A DNA stretch of 64,000 nucleotides from Candidatus Contendibacter sp. (GCA_029624675.1 JARSSP010000024.1:57575-121574), one strand, 5' to 3'. Counted from the first letter of the stretch, positions 39,224-49,720 are shown. Translations and numbers: made by a program. Notes: generated by a model from the sequence alone, not told the origin.

Positions 39224-39807
39224 GGTTTTCGTTCGAATGGTAACGGGTCGAGGGCGAGATTGAGTTCGAGCACGTTGACGCGTGATTCGCCAAAAATTCC
39301 CCACTGGCGATCCTCGGTGTGCTGAGCCACTAAGTTTCGCACGATTTCGGGCGCCAGTTCGCGCGCCCGAGCGACCCGCGCCACCTGATACTCGGCGGCG
39401 GCCGGACTGATGTGGGGATCGAGGCCACTGGCGGACGCCGTGACCAAATCCACCGGCACCGGCGCGGTGTTGCCTGGATCGGCCTCGCGCAGCGCCTTGA
39501 TGCGAGATTCCACGGCGGCCTTCAGGGCGGGATTGAGCGGGCCGAGATTGGAGCCACCGGATGCGGCGGCATTGTAGGGTTGCGGCGCGGTGGCCGACAG
39601 CCGGCCCCAGAAGTATTTGGGATCGGTGAAATTCTGACCGACCAGCCGGGAGCCGACTGGCTTGCCGTCGTGCTCGATCAGGCTACCGGCGGCTTGTTTC
39701 GGGAACAGAGCTTGTCCGATCCCGGTCACCAACAGCGGATAGATCAGGCCGGTGATGAGGGATAGCAGGATGAATAGCGTCACGGCGGGACGAATCAGGG
39801 TTTTCAT
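39220..39807 (-). CDS. kdpC: Potassium-transporting ATPase KdpC subunit
   Basis: A 195-residue single-span subunit that assists K+ capture in KdpFABC. An N-terminal membrane helix ([21 protein letters not shown]) is followed by the conserved '[10 protein letters not shown]', '[23 protein letters not shown]', '[12 protein letters not shown]'-like ([21 protein letters not shown]) and '[10 protein letters not shown]'. It lies 22 nt downstream of kdpB, and its stop overlaps the CorA-like gene. Confidence 0.97.
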   Translation of the reverse strand: MKTLIRPAVTLFILLSLITGLIYPLLVTGIGQALFPKQAAGSLIEHDGKPVGSRLVGQNFTDPKYFWGRLSATAPQPYNAAASGGSNLGPLNPALKAAVESRIKALREADPGNTAPVPVDLVTASASGLDPHISPAAAEYQVARVARARELAPEIVRNLVAQHTEDRQWGIFGESRVNVLELNLALDPLPFERKP

Positions 39808-39829
39808 GGTGTATTTCTCCTGCGAATCC

Positions 39830-41938
39830 TTACGCCCAGCCCGCGAGCGCGATCAACAGATCGATCAGCTTGATGCCGACGAATGGGACGATCACGCCGC
39901 CCAGACCGTAGACCAGCAGATTGCGCCGCAGCAGCACCGCCGCGCCAAGCGGCCGGTACTTGACACCCTTCAGCGCCAACGGGATGAGGAAGATGATGAT
40001 CAGGGCGTTGAAAATCACCGCCGACAGGATCGCCGAGGCCGGGCTGGCCAGGTCCATGACGTTGAGCGCCGCCAGTTGCGGATAGGTGGTGACGAAAGCG
40101 GCCGGGATGATGGCGAAAAATTTGGCGATATCGTTGGCGACGCTGAAGGTCGTGAGCGAGCCGCGCGTCATCAGCATCTGCTTGCCGGTCTCGACGATCT
40201 CGATCAACTTGGTCGGATTGGAATCCAGATCCACCATGTTGCCGGCTTCCTTGGCCGCCTGGGTACCGGTGTTCATGGCGACCGCCACGTCGGCCTGCGC
40301 CAGCGCGGGCGCGTCGTTGGTGCCATCGCCGGTCATCGCCACCAGCCGGCCCTCGGCTTGATGCTGGCGGATCAGAGCGAGTTTCGCCTCCGGCGTGGCT
40401 TCGGCCAGGAAATCGTCCACCCCCGCTTCAGCGGCGATGGCGGCGGCGGTCAGCCGGTTGTCGCCGGTGATCATCACCGTCTTGATGCCCATGCGCCGCA
40501 GTTCGGCGAAGCGTTCCTTGATGCCGCCCTTGACGATGTCCTTGAGTTCGATCACGCCCAGCACTTTCGCGCCGTCGGCGACCACCAGGGGCGTACTGCC
40601 CCGGCTGGCCACCTCGTTCACGGTATGGGTAACCGGACTCGGGAAACCACCACCGAGCGCTTCAACGTGCTTGCGGATGGCGTCCGCCGAACCCTTGCGG
40701 ATCTGCCGTACCGCCCTCACCCCTAACCCCTCTCCCGAAGGGCGAGGGGAATGTGGCAGGTCCACGCCGCTCATCCGGGTCTGAGCCGAGAAGTGGACGA
40801 AGGTGGCGCCAAGACCGTGAATGTCGCGCTCGCGCAGGTTGAATTTTTGTTTCGCCAGCACCACGATGGAACGGCCTTCCGGCGTTTCGTCGGCCAGGGA
40901 CGCGAGCTGCGCGGCGTCGGCCAAAGCCTGCTCCGTAAAACCGGGCGCCGGCAGAAACGCCGCCGCCTGCCGGTTGCCGAGGGTGATGGTGCCGGTCTTG
41001 TCGAGCAGCAGCACATCCACGTCGCCCGCCGCCTCCACCGCCCGGCCCGAGGTGGCGATCACGTTGGCCTGCATCATCCGGCTCATCCCGGCCACGCCGA
41101 TGGCCGACAGCAACCCGGCGATGGTAGTCGGAATCAGGCAGACCAGCAGGGCGACGAGCACCGTGATCGTCACCGGCGCACCGGCCTTCGCGACCGCCAC
41201 GCTGAACAGCGAGTACGGCAGCAGCGTCACCGTCACACCCAGGAAGATGATCGTCAGCGCCACCAGCAGGATGGTGAGCGCGATCTCGTTGGGAGTCTTC
41301 TGGCGCTTGGCGCCCTCCACCATGGCGATCATGCGATCGATGAACGCCTCGCCGGGATTGACCGACACGCGGACCACGATCCAGTCGGACAGCACGGTGG
41401 TTCCGCCGGTGACGGCGCTGAAATCGCCGCCGGACTCCCGGATCACCGGCGCGGATTCGCCGGTGATGGCGCTTTCGTTGACCGACGCGACCCCCTCGAT
41501 CACCTCGCCGTCGGCCGGGATCATGTCGCCGGCCTCCACCAACACCACGTCGCCGCGTCGTAGTTCCGTGCCAGGCAACAAGTCCAGCGGAGCACCGTAA
41601 TGGGGCTCCCGCAGTTTTTTGGCCATAACGGTCTTCTTGGCGCCGCGCAGGAACGCCGCCTGGGCCTTGCTGCGGCCCTCGGCCAGCGCTTCGGCGAAAT
41701 TGGCGAACAGCACCGTGAACCACAGCCACAAGGCGATGGCGAGGATGAAGCCGGCCGGAGCCTCGCCCTGGCCGCCGAGCGCTTGCGCCCACAGCACCAT
41801 GGTCAGAATGCTGCCGACGTAAACCACGAACATCACCGGGTTGCGCCATTGCAGTCGCGGATCCAGTTTCTTGAAGGAATCGACGATGGCGGGCTTCACC
41901 AGCGTCGGGTCGAATAGAGTCAGCGTCTTACGAGACAT
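39830..41938 (-). CDS. kdpB: Potassium-transporting P-type ATPase KdpB
   Basis: A 702-residue catalytic P-type ATPase of the high-affinity K+ pump. The phosphorylation site '[13 protein letters not shown]', the 'TGES' loop ('ITGESAPVI'), the hinge '[22 protein letters not shown]' and the KdpB-specific N-domain ('[11 protein letters not shown] ... [18 protein letters not shown]') are intact. An insertion of about 15 residues ([17 protein letters not shown]) in the N-domain, between SGVD and the IRKG motif, is encoded by a palindromic repeat and is absent from E. coli KdpB. It probably sits in a surface loop. Confidence 0.96.
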   Translation of the reverse strand: MSRKTLTLFDPTLVKPAIVDSFKKLDPRLQWRNPVMFVVYVGSILTMVLWAQALGGQGEAPAGFILAIALWLWFTVLFANFAEALAEGRSKAQAAFLRGAKKTVMAKKLREPHYGAPLDLLPGTELRRGDVVLVEAGDMIPADGEVIEGVASVNESAITGESAPVIRESGGDFSAVTGGTTVLSDWIVVRVSVNPGEAFIDRMIAMVEGAKRQKTPNEIALTILLVALTIIFLGVTVTLLPYSLFSVAVAKAGAPVTITVLVALLVCLIPTTIAGLLSAIGVAGMSRMMQANVIATSGRAVEAAGDVDVLLLDKTGTITLGNRQAAAFLPAPGFTEQALADAAQLASLADETPEGRSIVVLAKQKFNLRERDIHGLGATFVHFSAQTRMSGVDLPHSPRPSGEGLGVRAVRQIRKGSADAIRKHVEALGGGFPSPVTHTVNEVASRGSTPLVVADGAKVLGVIELKDIVKGGIKERFAELRRMGIKTVMITGDNRLTAAAIAAEAGVDDFLAEATPEAKLALIRQHQAEGRLVAMTGDGTNDAPALAQADVAVAMNTGTQAAKEAGNMVDLDSNPTKLIEIVETGKQMLMTRGSLTTFSVANDIAKFFAIIPAAFVTTYPQLAALNVMDLASPASAILSAVIFNALIIIFLIPLALKGVKYRPLGAAVLLRRNLLVYGLGGVIVPFVGIKLIDLLIALAGWA
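40714..40750. repeat. Palindromic repeat inside kdpB
   Basis: CCCTCACCCCTAACCCCTC is followed by TCCCGAAGGGCGAGGGGA. It is the same family as the elements at 15885 and 53950. It is read in frame as part of the nucleotide-binding domain. Confidence 0.75.
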
Positions 41939-41955
41939 AGATCCTTATCCTTTTC

Positions 41956-42028
41956 GTAGGGCGGGTTAGCAAAGCGTAACCCGCCGCAAAACGGTGGGTT
42001 ACGGCGTTTCACGCCTAACCCACCCTAC
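41956..42028. repeat. Imperfect palindromic repeat between kdpA and kdpB
   Basis: Outer arms GTAGGGCGGGTTA and TAACCCACCCTAC enclose two smaller inverted repeats (GTAACCCGCC / GGTGGGTTAC region). It looks like a mobile palindrome of the GTAGGGTGGGTT type, related in style to the repeats at 60020. It may form a strong hairpin in the kdp mRNA and tune kdpB expression relative to kdpA. Confidence 0.7.
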
Positions 42029-42035
42029 TTTTCGA

Positions 42036-43844
42036 TCAATGGCCAGCCCACAGCATGAAATGCTCGACCACCGGCCCCAAGGCCAGCGCGGGCACATAAT
42101 TGAGCAGGCCGATCAGCAGCACCGTCCCGATCAGCAGGGTCACGAACAACGGCCCGTGAGTCGGTAGGGTGCCAGCGGTCGCGGCGATACGCTTCTTCGC
42201 CGCCAGCGAGCCGGCGATGGCCAGCACCGGCACGATGATCGCGAAGCGGCCGAACCACATGGCGATGACCAGCATGACGTTGTAGAAGGGCGTGTTGGCC
42301 GAGAGTCCGGCGAAGGCGCTGCCGTTGTTGTTGGCGGCCGAGGTGAAGGCGTACAACACTTCCGAAAAGCCGTGCGGTCCCGGATTGAAGATGCCCGCTT
42401 GGCCGGCGGCGGTCATGACGGCGATGGCGGTTCCGCCGAGCACCAGCAGCGGTGTCACCAGAATCGCGATGGCGGTCATCTTCATTTCGTAGGCTTCGAT
42501 CTTCTTGCCCAGGTATTCGGGCGTGCGGCCGATCATCAGGCCGGCGATGAAGACCGCCAGGATGGCGAACACCAACATGCCGTAGAGACCGGAGCCGACG
42601 CCGCCGAACACCACCTCGCCGAGCTGCATCATGACCAGCGGAATCATTCCGCCGAGCGGCGTGAACGAGTCGTGCATGGCGATGACCGCGCCGCAGGAGG
42701 CTGCGGTGGTGATGGTGGCGAACAGGCCTGAGTCGGCGATGCCGAAGCGGGTTTCCTTGCCTTCCATGTTGCCGCCCGCCTGAATGGCGCTGGCGGTTTG
42801 ATCGACGCCAGCGGCGGCGAACAGCGGATTGCCCTGTTGTTCGAAAGAGATTGTCGCGACAGCCGCCACCGCGAAAATGATCGTCATCGCGGCGAGCACG
42901 GCCCAGCCCTGCCGGGTATCGCCGACCATGCGGCCGAAGGTGTAGCACAACGCGCCCGGTATCAGGAAAATCGACAGCATCTGGAAAAAGTTGCTCAGCG
43001 GTGTCGGGTTTTCGTAGGGATGCGCCGAATTGGCGTTGAAGAAACCGCCGCCGTTGGTGCCAATCATCTTGATCGCTTCCTGCGAGGCGACCGGCCCCAT
43101 CGCCAGGGTTTGCGTTTGGGTGGTAGCCGGTTCGGTTACTGGATTGCCCTGGTCGTCCTTGAGCGGCTGACCAGCGGCGTCCAGCTTCGGACTGTCGTAA
43201 TGAGTCACTTCCAGGGTCGTCACGTCCCGATAGGGGGCGAAATTCTGGATCACGCCCTGGCCGATCAGGAACACCGCGAACACCAGCGCCAGCGGCAGCA
43301 GCACATAAAGCGTGACGCGAGTCAGATCGACCCAGGCGTTACCGACATCTTGCGCCGTGTGGCGAGCAAAACCGCGAATCAAGGCGATGACCACGACGAT
43401 GCCAGTCGCCGCCGACAGGAAATTCTGCACCGTCAGGGCCAGCATCTGGGTCAGGTAGCTCATCGTCGATTCGCCGGCGTAGCCCTGCCAGTTGGTGTTG
43501 GTGACGAAACTGACGGCGGTGTTGAACGCCGAATCGGGGCTGACATTGGCCATCTGTTGCGGATTGAGCGGCAGCCAGAGCTGGAGTCGTTGCAGGGCAT
43601 AGACGGCGAACACGCCCAGCGCGTTGAACAGCAAGAGAGCGAGCGCGTACTGCAACCACCCCATCTTGCTTTCTTTGCGGACGCCGCCGAGGCGATAGAT
43701 GACCGCTTCGATGGGACTTCCAAGGCGCAGCGCCCACGAACGCCCCTCCATAACGTTCGCGATATAAATCCCAAGCGGCTTGACCAGAACCAACAAGACG
43801 AGCAGATACAGCCCGAGCAACAACCAGGCGTGCGGGGTCATCAT
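42036..43844 (-). CDS. kdpA: Potassium-transporting ATPase KdpA subunit
   Basis: A 602-residue K+ channel-like subunit. It starts [25 protein letters not shown], with GGAGG just upstream of two ATGs at 43844 and 43841. Selectivity-filter-type glycine loops are visible ('[15 protein letters not shown]', '[26 protein letters not shown]', '[20 protein letters not shown]'). Ten or so membrane helices are present, and the C-terminal 'GPVVEHFM' is normal for the family. It overlaps kdpF by 4 nt. Confidence 0.97.
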   Translation of the reverse strand: MMTPHAWLLLGLYLLVLLVLVKPLGIYIANVMEGRSWALRLGSPIEAVIYRLGGVRKESKMGWLQYALALLLFNALGVFAVYALQRLQLWLPLNPQQMANVSPDSAFNTAVSFVTNTNWQGYAGESTMSYLTQMLALTVQNFLSAATGIVVVIALIRGFARHTAQDVGNAWVDLTRVTLYVLLPLALVFAVFLIGQGVIQNFAPYRDVTTLEVTHYDSPKLDAAGQPLKDDQGNPVTEPATTQTQTLAMGPVASQEAIKMIGTNGGGFFNANSAHPYENPTPLSNFFQMLSIFLIPGALCYTFGRMVGDTRQGWAVLAAMTIIFAVAAVATISFEQQGNPLFAAAGVDQTASAIQAGGNMEGKETRFGIADSGLFATITTAASCGAVIAMHDSFTPLGGMIPLVMMQLGEVVFGGVGSGLYGMLVFAILAVFIAGLMIGRTPEYLGKKIEAYEMKMTAIAILVTPLLVLGGTAIAVMTAAGQAGIFNPGPHGFSEVLYAFTSAANNNGSAFAGLSANTPFYNVMLVIAMWFGRFAIIVPVLAIAGSLAAKKRIAATAGTLPTHGPLFVTLLIGTVLLIGLLNYVPALALGPVVEHFMLWAGH

Positions 43845-43930
43845 AAATCCTCCGCCATGAGCAGAGCGGCAACGAGATAGATCAGCAACCCGACCGAAAC
43901 GAGACCGCCGAGAACGTAGAGCCAAGTCAT
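43841..43930 (-). CDS. kdpF: KdpF small membrane subunit
   Basis: A 29-residue single-helix peptide ([19 protein letters not shown]...) that stabilises the Kdp complex. It is too short for standard gene callers. Its stop overlaps the kdpA start, and its start overlaps the stop of the small peptide gene upstream (ATGA). Length, position and hydrophobicity match KdpF. Confidence 0.9.
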   Translation of the reverse strand: MTWLYVLGGLVSVGLLIYLVAALLMAEDL

Positions 43931-44019
43931 GGGGTACCTCCCAGTTTGGCGCAGCCGACTGCAAGACCGGCAGCCAGCATGAAAAATACAGATATTCCAG
44001 CGAGATAGACGATATCCAT
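43927..44019 (-). CDS. Small 30-residue membrane peptide upstream of kdpF
   Basis: A 30-residue peptide starting [18 protein letters not shown] and ending in CAKLGGTP. A near-ideal ribosome site (GGAGGCGCCGC) precedes the ATG, and the stop overlaps the kdpF start as ATGA. One membrane helix is predicted. Similar short hydrophobic frames occur before kdpF in several Gram-negative bacteria but are rarely annotated. It is likely an accessory of the Kdp pump or a translational leader. Confidence 0.65.
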   Translation of the reverse strand: MDIVYLAGISVFFMLAAGLAVGCAKLGGTP

Positions 44020-44100
44020 GCGGCGCCTCCACATAGCGGTTCCGATGTTGCGGAGCATAGGCCGATGGTTGAAAAAATGGGGTAAAAACAAGACGCCACC

Positions 44101-44119
44101 GCGTAAAGAAGCTGTAAAT
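44101..44119 (-). promoter_or_regulatory. Candidate KdpE binding site upstream of the kdp operon
   Basis: On the minus strand ATTTACAGCTTCTTTACGC resembles the E. coli KdpE box (TTTATAC-TTTTTTTACAC) with the TTTAC core repeated 11 nt apart. It lies about 85-100 nt upstream of the first small kdp gene. No kdpD or kdpE gene is in the window, so the assignment rests on similarity alone. Confidence 0.35.
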
Positions 44120-44189
44120 ATCAGGATCGGGGAACGCGAAACCGAACCTGCTAGACTCCCGATAAACCGCTTTAGAGGAACTCCACGCC

Positions 44190-45476
44190 ATGCAGCAAGA
44201 ACCTGAAACGCCCTCCGCCGCCGGCAACTCCGAACCTCGCCGCTTCCCCTGCGCGCAATGCGGCGCCTCGCTGGAATACGCGCCCGGTACCGACGTGTTG
44301 CGCTGCGGGCACTGCGGCCACGAGAACCGGATCGCCGGCTCCAACGCGCCGATCCTGGAGCAGGATTTTCGGGAGACGCTCCAATCGCTGGCCAAGAACA
44401 CCGCCACTCGCGACAACATCGCAATCCACTGCGATTCCTGCGGTGCGTCCTACAGCTTCGACGCGGCCACCCACGCCGGACAATGTCCGTTCTGTGGCGC
44501 GCCGGTGGTGGCGAAAACCGAACGGCACCGCCAATTGCAGGTGCAGGCGTTGTTACCCTTCCAGATCGGCCGCGATCAAGCTCGCGTGGCTTTCCGCCGA
44601 TGGCTCGGCGGTTTGTGGTTCGCGCCGGGCGGACTGAAGGATTACGCCCGCAACGACGCCCGCCTGGCCGGCATGTACGTGCCGTACTGGACTTACGACG
44701 CCGACACCACCACGCGCTACCAAGGAGAACGCGGCGACGATTATCAGGTCCAGGAACGCTATCGCGCCATCGAAAACGGCGAAGAGGTCGAACGCGTCCG
44801 CGTCGTCACCAAAACCCGCTGGACACCGACCGCCGGCACGGTTTCGCGTTTCTTCGACGACGTGCTGGTGTTGGCCAGCCGCTCGTTGCCGCGAGACGTG
44901 ACCGAACGACTGGAACCTTGGGATTTGGCGAATCTGACGCCGTATCAAGAGGAATACCTGAGCGGTTTTCAGAGCGAAATGTACGGGGTAGAACTGGAAC
45001 AGGGCTTCGAACGCGCCCGCGAACTGATGGCACCCGTCATTCGCCGCGACGTTGAGCAAGATATCGGTGGCGACCACCAGCGTATTCATGCCCAGGATAC
45101 CCGCTACGGCGAGATCCGCTTCAAGCACGTATTGCTGCCGGTGTGGCTGTCGGCATTCCGGTTCCACGACAAGACGTATCGCTTCGTGGTCAACGGCCGC
45201 ACGGGGGAAGTGCAGGGCGAGCGACCGTACAGCGCGTGGAAAATCGCGTTGGCCATCCTGCTGGCGGCGCTACTGGCTGGCGGTGGCTTCGCCCTGTGGC
45301 AACGTTACGCGGCGGTTCAGCATCACCCGCCGACACCAGGGGCGCGGATTTACCACGGCTCTTCTCTTCCGAAACCGACGCTCAAAATCGAGCGCGCCAA
45401 CTCAATCAGCGCGCTGGATCCAGCCACACCCTTTCCGATAAAGAGGCAAGGCCAAGATTGGCCTATCACAAATTGA
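44190..45476 (+). CDS. Double zinc-ribbon protein with a C-terminal membrane helix (PriA N'-like annotation group)
   Basis: A 428-residue protein with two zinc ribbons: CAQC...CGHC at about residues 21-46 and CDSC...CPFC at about 81-107. A conserved middle region follows ('LLPFQIGRDQARVAFRRWLGGLWFAP', 'GMYVPYWTYDADTTTRYQGERG'), then a membrane helix near the C-terminus (IALAILLAALLAGGGFALW). Such proteins are often labelled 'primosomal protein N'-like' because of the zinc ribbons, but there is no helicase domain and the role is unknown. AGAGGAA precedes the ATG. It is divergent from the kdp operon. Confidence 0.85.
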   Translation: MQQEPETPSAAGNSEPRRFPCAQCGASLEYAPGTDVLRCGHCGHENRIAGSNAPILEQDFRETLQSLAKNTATRDNIAIHCDSCGASYSFDAATHAGQCPFCGAPVVAKTERHRQLQVQALLPFQIGRDQARVAFRRWLGGLWFAPGGLKDYARNDARLAGMYVPYWTYDADTTTRYQGERGDDYQVQERYRAIENGEEVERVRVVTKTRWTPTAGTVSRFFDDVLVLASRSLPRDVTERLEPWDLANLTPYQEEYLSGFQSEMYGVELEQGFERARELMAPVIRRDVEQDIGGDHQRIHAQDTRYGEIRFKHVLLPVWLSAFRFHDKTYRFVVNGRTGEVQGERPYSAWKIALAILLAALLAGGGFALWQRYAAVQHHPPTPGARIYHGSSLPKPTLKIERANSISALDPATPFPIKRQGQDWPITN

Positions 45477-45487
45477 CCAGTGCTCAA

Positions 45488-46810
45488 TCATGGTATCTCG
45501 TTGGGGTGTGGCTCGGCCCGCCGGCGCGACAGACCCAGTCCCTGCCGGTCTTCCTGTAGCGCCATCGCCTGATCCTCGGCGTCGAGCACCGAGTCCTTCA
45601 CCGCCAGTTCCAAATGGTGCAGATACCGCTGCATCACCGCCTTGCGTTCGGCCTCGGTCACGGAATCCATCAGGCCCACGAGGGCCGAGCGCAGCCGGCG
45701 CATCACCTGAACCGAACTGGTGCCATATTGGCGGATTTCGTCGAAGGCGAGCGCCAGATAGTCCTCCCAGGTGGGGGTGGGGAAGACCAGACGCAGATGG
45801 CCCTGCTCGTCCGTGACGCAGCCGGCGTCGAGCGCGCGCCGGCCGAGGCGGCGCAACAAATCCTCGATCTGGTCGATGGCCTGGACCGCCGTGGTCGGAT
45901 CGTTGATGGCCGGGGAGAGGGCCTTGATGGCGATGTCTACCAGCAGTCGCAGCGGATACTTGGGGTCTTGCTCGAAGGTGCGTTCCCGCGCCGCCCGAAT
46001 CGCCTGTCGGAGCGGGGCTTCCGCCAGTGGTTCCCGGCCGCCGTGCACGCGCAATAGCAGGGTGTCATCGACCAGAGTATCGCCGACGGCGCACTCCATC
46101 ACGATCACGACATCCGCCGCCTGAGCCTGCCGGACCAGGGCGCCGATCTGGAATCGGGCGAGGGTCGCGGGTTCGCCGGAGTAGCGCAGCATCTGAGTGA
46201 CCGGACGCTGCTGGACCTCCTCGACCGCTGCTCTCCACGACTCCGGCGTCGCGCCCGCCGGTGCGTCCAGACGCGGGAACATCGCTCGGATGATCTCCCG
46301 CCCTTGCTGACCGACGAAATAAAGCACGTTGGTAATCTGAATATCATTGAGCCGCTGCACCAGCTTGGCGAAAACCATCATGCTGAGGATCAGCAGAACC
46401 CCTACGAGCAACATCGAGAACAGGGGCACCTTGCCATTCCCCCCGCGATCCGTCCACGCCAGGGTGGCGATGGCATAAAAAAACGTGGCGGTGAACAGGC
46501 CGAGCGCATGAAACAGCACCGGGTCGCGGCCAAACCAGGCGACCAGACGTGGGGAATAGGCGACGGCGCTGAACTGCACCATCACAAAGGCCAGCGCGAA
46601 CACGATGCCGGTCAGCGCTATCATGCCGGAAGCGATGGCGGACAGCGTCGCCTGGGCTGACGCGACCGACATGCCATGGCTGAAAGCGGCGATATGTTCC
46701 TGCTCCAGGCGGGGCAAAATCAGGCTGCAAACCACGGTCACGCCCACATACACCAGCGGAATCAGCCAGGGCGGCATCGTCGATGCGCGCGGTTTCAGGA
46801 ATTTCGGCAT
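45488..46810 (-). CDS. DUF2254 membrane protein
   Basis: About 440 residues. Four N-terminal hydrophobic segments ('WLIPLVYVGVTVVCSLILP', 'TLSAIASGMIALTGIVFALAFVMVQFS', 'ALGLFTATFFYAIATLAW', 'FSMLLVGVLLILSMMVFAKLVQ') precede a soluble C-terminal domain with 'ALSPAINDPTTAVQAIDQIEDLLRRL', the DUF2254 signature. An ATG at 46810 or a GTG at 46819 could be the start. It ends 11 nt from the convergent zinc-ribbon gene. Function unknown. Confidence 0.9.
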   Translation of the reverse strand: MPKFLKPRASTMPPWLIPLVYVGVTVVCSLILPRLEQEHIAAFSHGMSVASAQATLSAIASGMIALTGIVFALAFVMVQFSAVAYSPRLVAWFGRDPVLFHALGLFTATFFYAIATLAWTDRGGNGKVPLFSMLLVGVLLILSMMVFAKLVQRLNDIQITNVLYFVGQQGREIIRAMFPRLDAPAGATPESWRAAVEEVQQRPVTQMLRYSGEPATLARFQIGALVRQAQAADVVIVMECAVGDTLVDDTLLLRVHGGREPLAEAPLRQAIRAARERTFEQDPKYPLRLLVDIAIKALSPAINDPTTAVQAIDQIEDLLRRLGRRALDAGCVTDEQGHLRLVFPTPTWEDYLALAFDEIRQYGTSSVQVMRRLRSALVGLMDSVTEAERKAVMQRYLHHLELAVKDSVLDAEDQAMALQEDRQGLGLSRRRAEPHPNEIP

Positions 46811-46858
46811 ATTCGCCACCCAATTGACGAAAAGTAATTTATTGCTTGGCTGCTTCGT

Positions 46859-49236
46859 TCAGCGCCGTCCGCCGCGAAAACCGCCACCACCCCGACCGCC
46901 AAAACCACCGCCGCCCCGGCTGAACCCACCCCCGCCGCTAGCCCGCTGGAAATTCTGGGTTCTCTCGGCGCCCCGAGCGCGGGCGCCGTAATCCCGGTCT
47001 AGAGTGGGTTGCTGGCTGGCAAAACTGGGTTGCGAGCGGGTTTCCGGCCGCGACCAGTTGTTTCGGTCGCGCTGCTCCCAACCCTGGTTAGTCCGGCGGT
47101 GAACATTGCCGTCCCGGTCGGCGAAGACGTTGTTCCGGCCCAAGTCGGCGGGCTTGGCGCGTTGCGCGGGTCTGGCCGACCCCGCGCCCGCCGGGCGCTG
47201 TTGGCGCGCTCCTTCGCGGCTCGCTTGGCGTTGTTGTTGGCGTTGCGTCGCTTGGCTGTCCCGCCGCTCGCCGGCGCGCGTTTGCCGATCCTGCAAGCGG
47301 TCGGATCGCACTCCCTGGCCGCTCGCCAGTCGCTCGCCGCGCTGGTTGAGTTGGGTGCGGCGGTTGTTCTGGAGTTGCTGGGACCAGTTCGGGTTCTTGT
47401 AGACGTTGTTGCGGAAGTCCTGGCGGTTGGCGCGCAGGCTCTGGTAGTTCCGCCGGTTGAAGTTGGCGTTCTGGAGCTTCGCCCGATCGAGATTCAGGTG
47501 CTGGACATAGTCCCGGCTGATGTTGATGTTGCGGTTGATGTCGATGTTCGTCTCCCCGTGCCAGCCACAGCAACCACCCCACCAGTTCGAGGCGGCCGCG
47601 CCAGCGATTAAGCCGAAGGTGGCGCCGGCCAGAAAGTTCCAGGCGCCGTAACCGGGGTCGTAGATCGGCGCATAGCCATAGGTGACCGGCGCGGGATAGT
47701 AATAGGCGGGCGCGACATAAGGTGGATAGACGTAACCGGTACCGTAAACCACCGTGCCGCCGGAGACGTAGGTTCCGGTGTAGCCCGGCGTGTAGCCCAC
47801 GTACACGACCTCTGGCGTCGTCTGGTAGACCCGCACGTAGGTGACGTTGTAGACCGGGCTGTTCGGCGGTATTTGGTAAATCTCCGGGGGTACCGAGGTG
47901 GCGACCTGGTAGCTGCCGTCCGGCTGGGCGGACTGATACCACACCGCCCGGTCCACGGCATAGTACTGGTCATTCGCCTTGATCACCGGCGTGCGGGTAT
48001 TGACGGCGTACTGCAATGAGGTGCCTTCGATGGGGCGGAACTCCGGTGCGCCGTCGTAGCGGATCTTGATGGCAGCCTTCCGGGGGATGGCCGCGGTGAC
48101 CGGAATCTGGGCGTCGGCGACCGCTTCCCTGGCCTGGGGGGTATCCGGCACGAAGGCCAGCACGTGTCCTTTCACCGAAGCCGGCGGGATGCGGTAAAAG
48201 CCCGCCGGCAGCTTGTCGGGGGGAACGTAGACCCACGGCCCGTTTTCCAGCGAGGGCGCGGTGAACCAGCGGCCGGACAGCAGCACGTAATATTGCTGGG
48301 AGGCTACCGTCTGGAAGACGTCGCGCCCGCTGTTGCTGAGATAGAGCAGGTCGGTGCCCTCCAGCGGCGCGAACTGGGGCGTTCCATCGGCGACGATGAG
48401 TTCGGTGGGTTCGGTCGCCACCACGATTTGTGGGACGGTCTCGGCCTTCAGCGTCGCGGGCTTGACCTGGGTGGGTACTTCGGCCTCTGCGATTTTCTTC
48501 GCGGCCGCCGCCACTGGCGCGGGCGGGGACTCCAATGTCTGCCATGGACCTTTGAAATCCGCCGCCACGAACCAGAGCGCATCGCCGGTGAGGTAATACT
48601 TGTTGTCGGCCGGGTCGTTCAGCAACACGAAGGGGGTATTCACCACCCGCTTGACCGGAAAGCCCTCGACATCGCGCAGGATGGGCTGGCCGTCGATGAG
48701 CACGAGCACCGAAGGGACGGTGGCAAAGATGATCGCCGGCGGCGCGTTGTTGTAATTGCCGCCGGCCTTGACTTTCTCCACCTCGGCCAAGGCGGCCAGC
48801 AGCCGATCCAGCGCTATCGTCGGTTTCGGCCAGCCGGCGATCTCCCGATCCAGGATTGCGGCAAGCCGGCGTTCCTGCTCCGGCTGGGCGTTGGGAAACT
48901 TGGTCTTGGTGACCTTGATCTCCTGAAATTCAGCTATCCGCCGGTCGCGGTCGGTGGTGATCCGGCTTTCGAACCACACGACGCCGAACACCGGGGCTTT
49001 CATGTCGGGTTTTTGCACCGACACGGCGGCCAGAACGGTCACCTTGCACCCTGGAACGACTCCAACTGGGGTTGATAGATGACCAGTTTGCCTTCCCTGG
49101 CCTTGATTTCCCGGGGCCACTTATCCTGGGCGCTCGCAACCTGACCGAGCAGGAGCGCGGCGATCAGTAACAGCAGCTTGAACAACCCTGGCGGTAGCCA
49201 AACGGTGAGCGAACGCTCGCAAGCTGAAGGTTTCAT
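46859..49236 (-). pseudogene. Secreted Tyr/Pro- and Gln/Arg-rich protein, interrupted by one frameshift
   Basis: The N-terminal frame (from ATG 49236 with AAGGTAACC upstream) encodes a signal peptide (LFKLLLLIAALLLGQVASAQ) and 'REGKLVIYQPQLESFQG', then stops at 49039. The next frame continues directly with 'KVTVLAAVSVQKPDMKAPVFGVVWFESRI', which is how relatives read without interruption. The shift lies at about 49041-49050, where loss of one base in a GAC-like codon would explain it. The remainder (to 46859) has repeated beta-type segments, a Tyr/Pro-rich stretch, a Gln/Asn/Arg-rich region and a Gly/Arg C-terminus (SRGGGGFGGRGGGGFRGGRR). It is either a real mutation or a sequencing error. Function unknown; probably a cell-surface protein. 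Confidence 0.7.
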
Positions 49237-49264
49237 GGTGGTTACCTTAAAGTATTAAAGATTA

Positions 49265-49720
49265 TTAAAGATGATGTCGCTCCGGTGGGGCATCCTCGTT
49301 GGTGATGACGAACACGTCATCCACTTCAGCGACGCGGAAGATTTGCGGCTTGCGGGCGGCTTGCAGTTCGCTCTCGCTCATGCCGGAGGCTTGCAGCAGG
49401 TACTGGCGCATGGCCGGATCGTTCAACGCCTTCTGATCATCCTCCAACCATTCCCGAACCTTCGGGTCTTGCGGCTGGAAAATGTGTACCTCCTGATGGC
49501 TACGCCCCAGCATCGCGTAGACCGGTGGAGTTCCAACCTGCATGTACTTGGTATAACCCCTCCCTTCGTACCGTCGCACGATTTCGGCGACACTGGCTGG
49601 GGTCTTGCCTTGACCCTCGTAGGAAGGGCCACGCTCGATTCGGTTGCCCTTTTCCAGCAGGTAACCCTTCAGAGATTTGATGATAGCGGCAAGATCGGTT
49701 GGCTTGGTTTGAACGCTCAT
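49265..49720 (-). CDS. Conserved hypothetical protein, paralogue of the gene at 34467-34907
   Basis: A 151-residue soluble protein (MSVQTKPTDLAAIIKSLKGYLLEKGNR). It shares with its paralogue the blocks 'LLEKGNR', 'GYTK', 'GTPPVYAML', 'VHIFQPQDPKVREWLEDD' and 'EVDDVFVITNEDA'. No catalytic motif is evident. The frameshifted secreted-protein gene begins 28 nt downstream on the same strand, and the region between them is AT-rich. Confidence 0.8.
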   Translation of the reverse strand: MSVQTKPTDLAAIIKSLKGYLLEKGNRIERGPSYEGQGKTPASVAEIVRRYEGRGYTKYMQVGTPPVYAMLGRSHQEVHIFQPQDPKVREWLEDDQKALNDPAMRQYLLQASGMSESELQAARKPQIFRVAEVDDVFVITNEDAPPERHHL

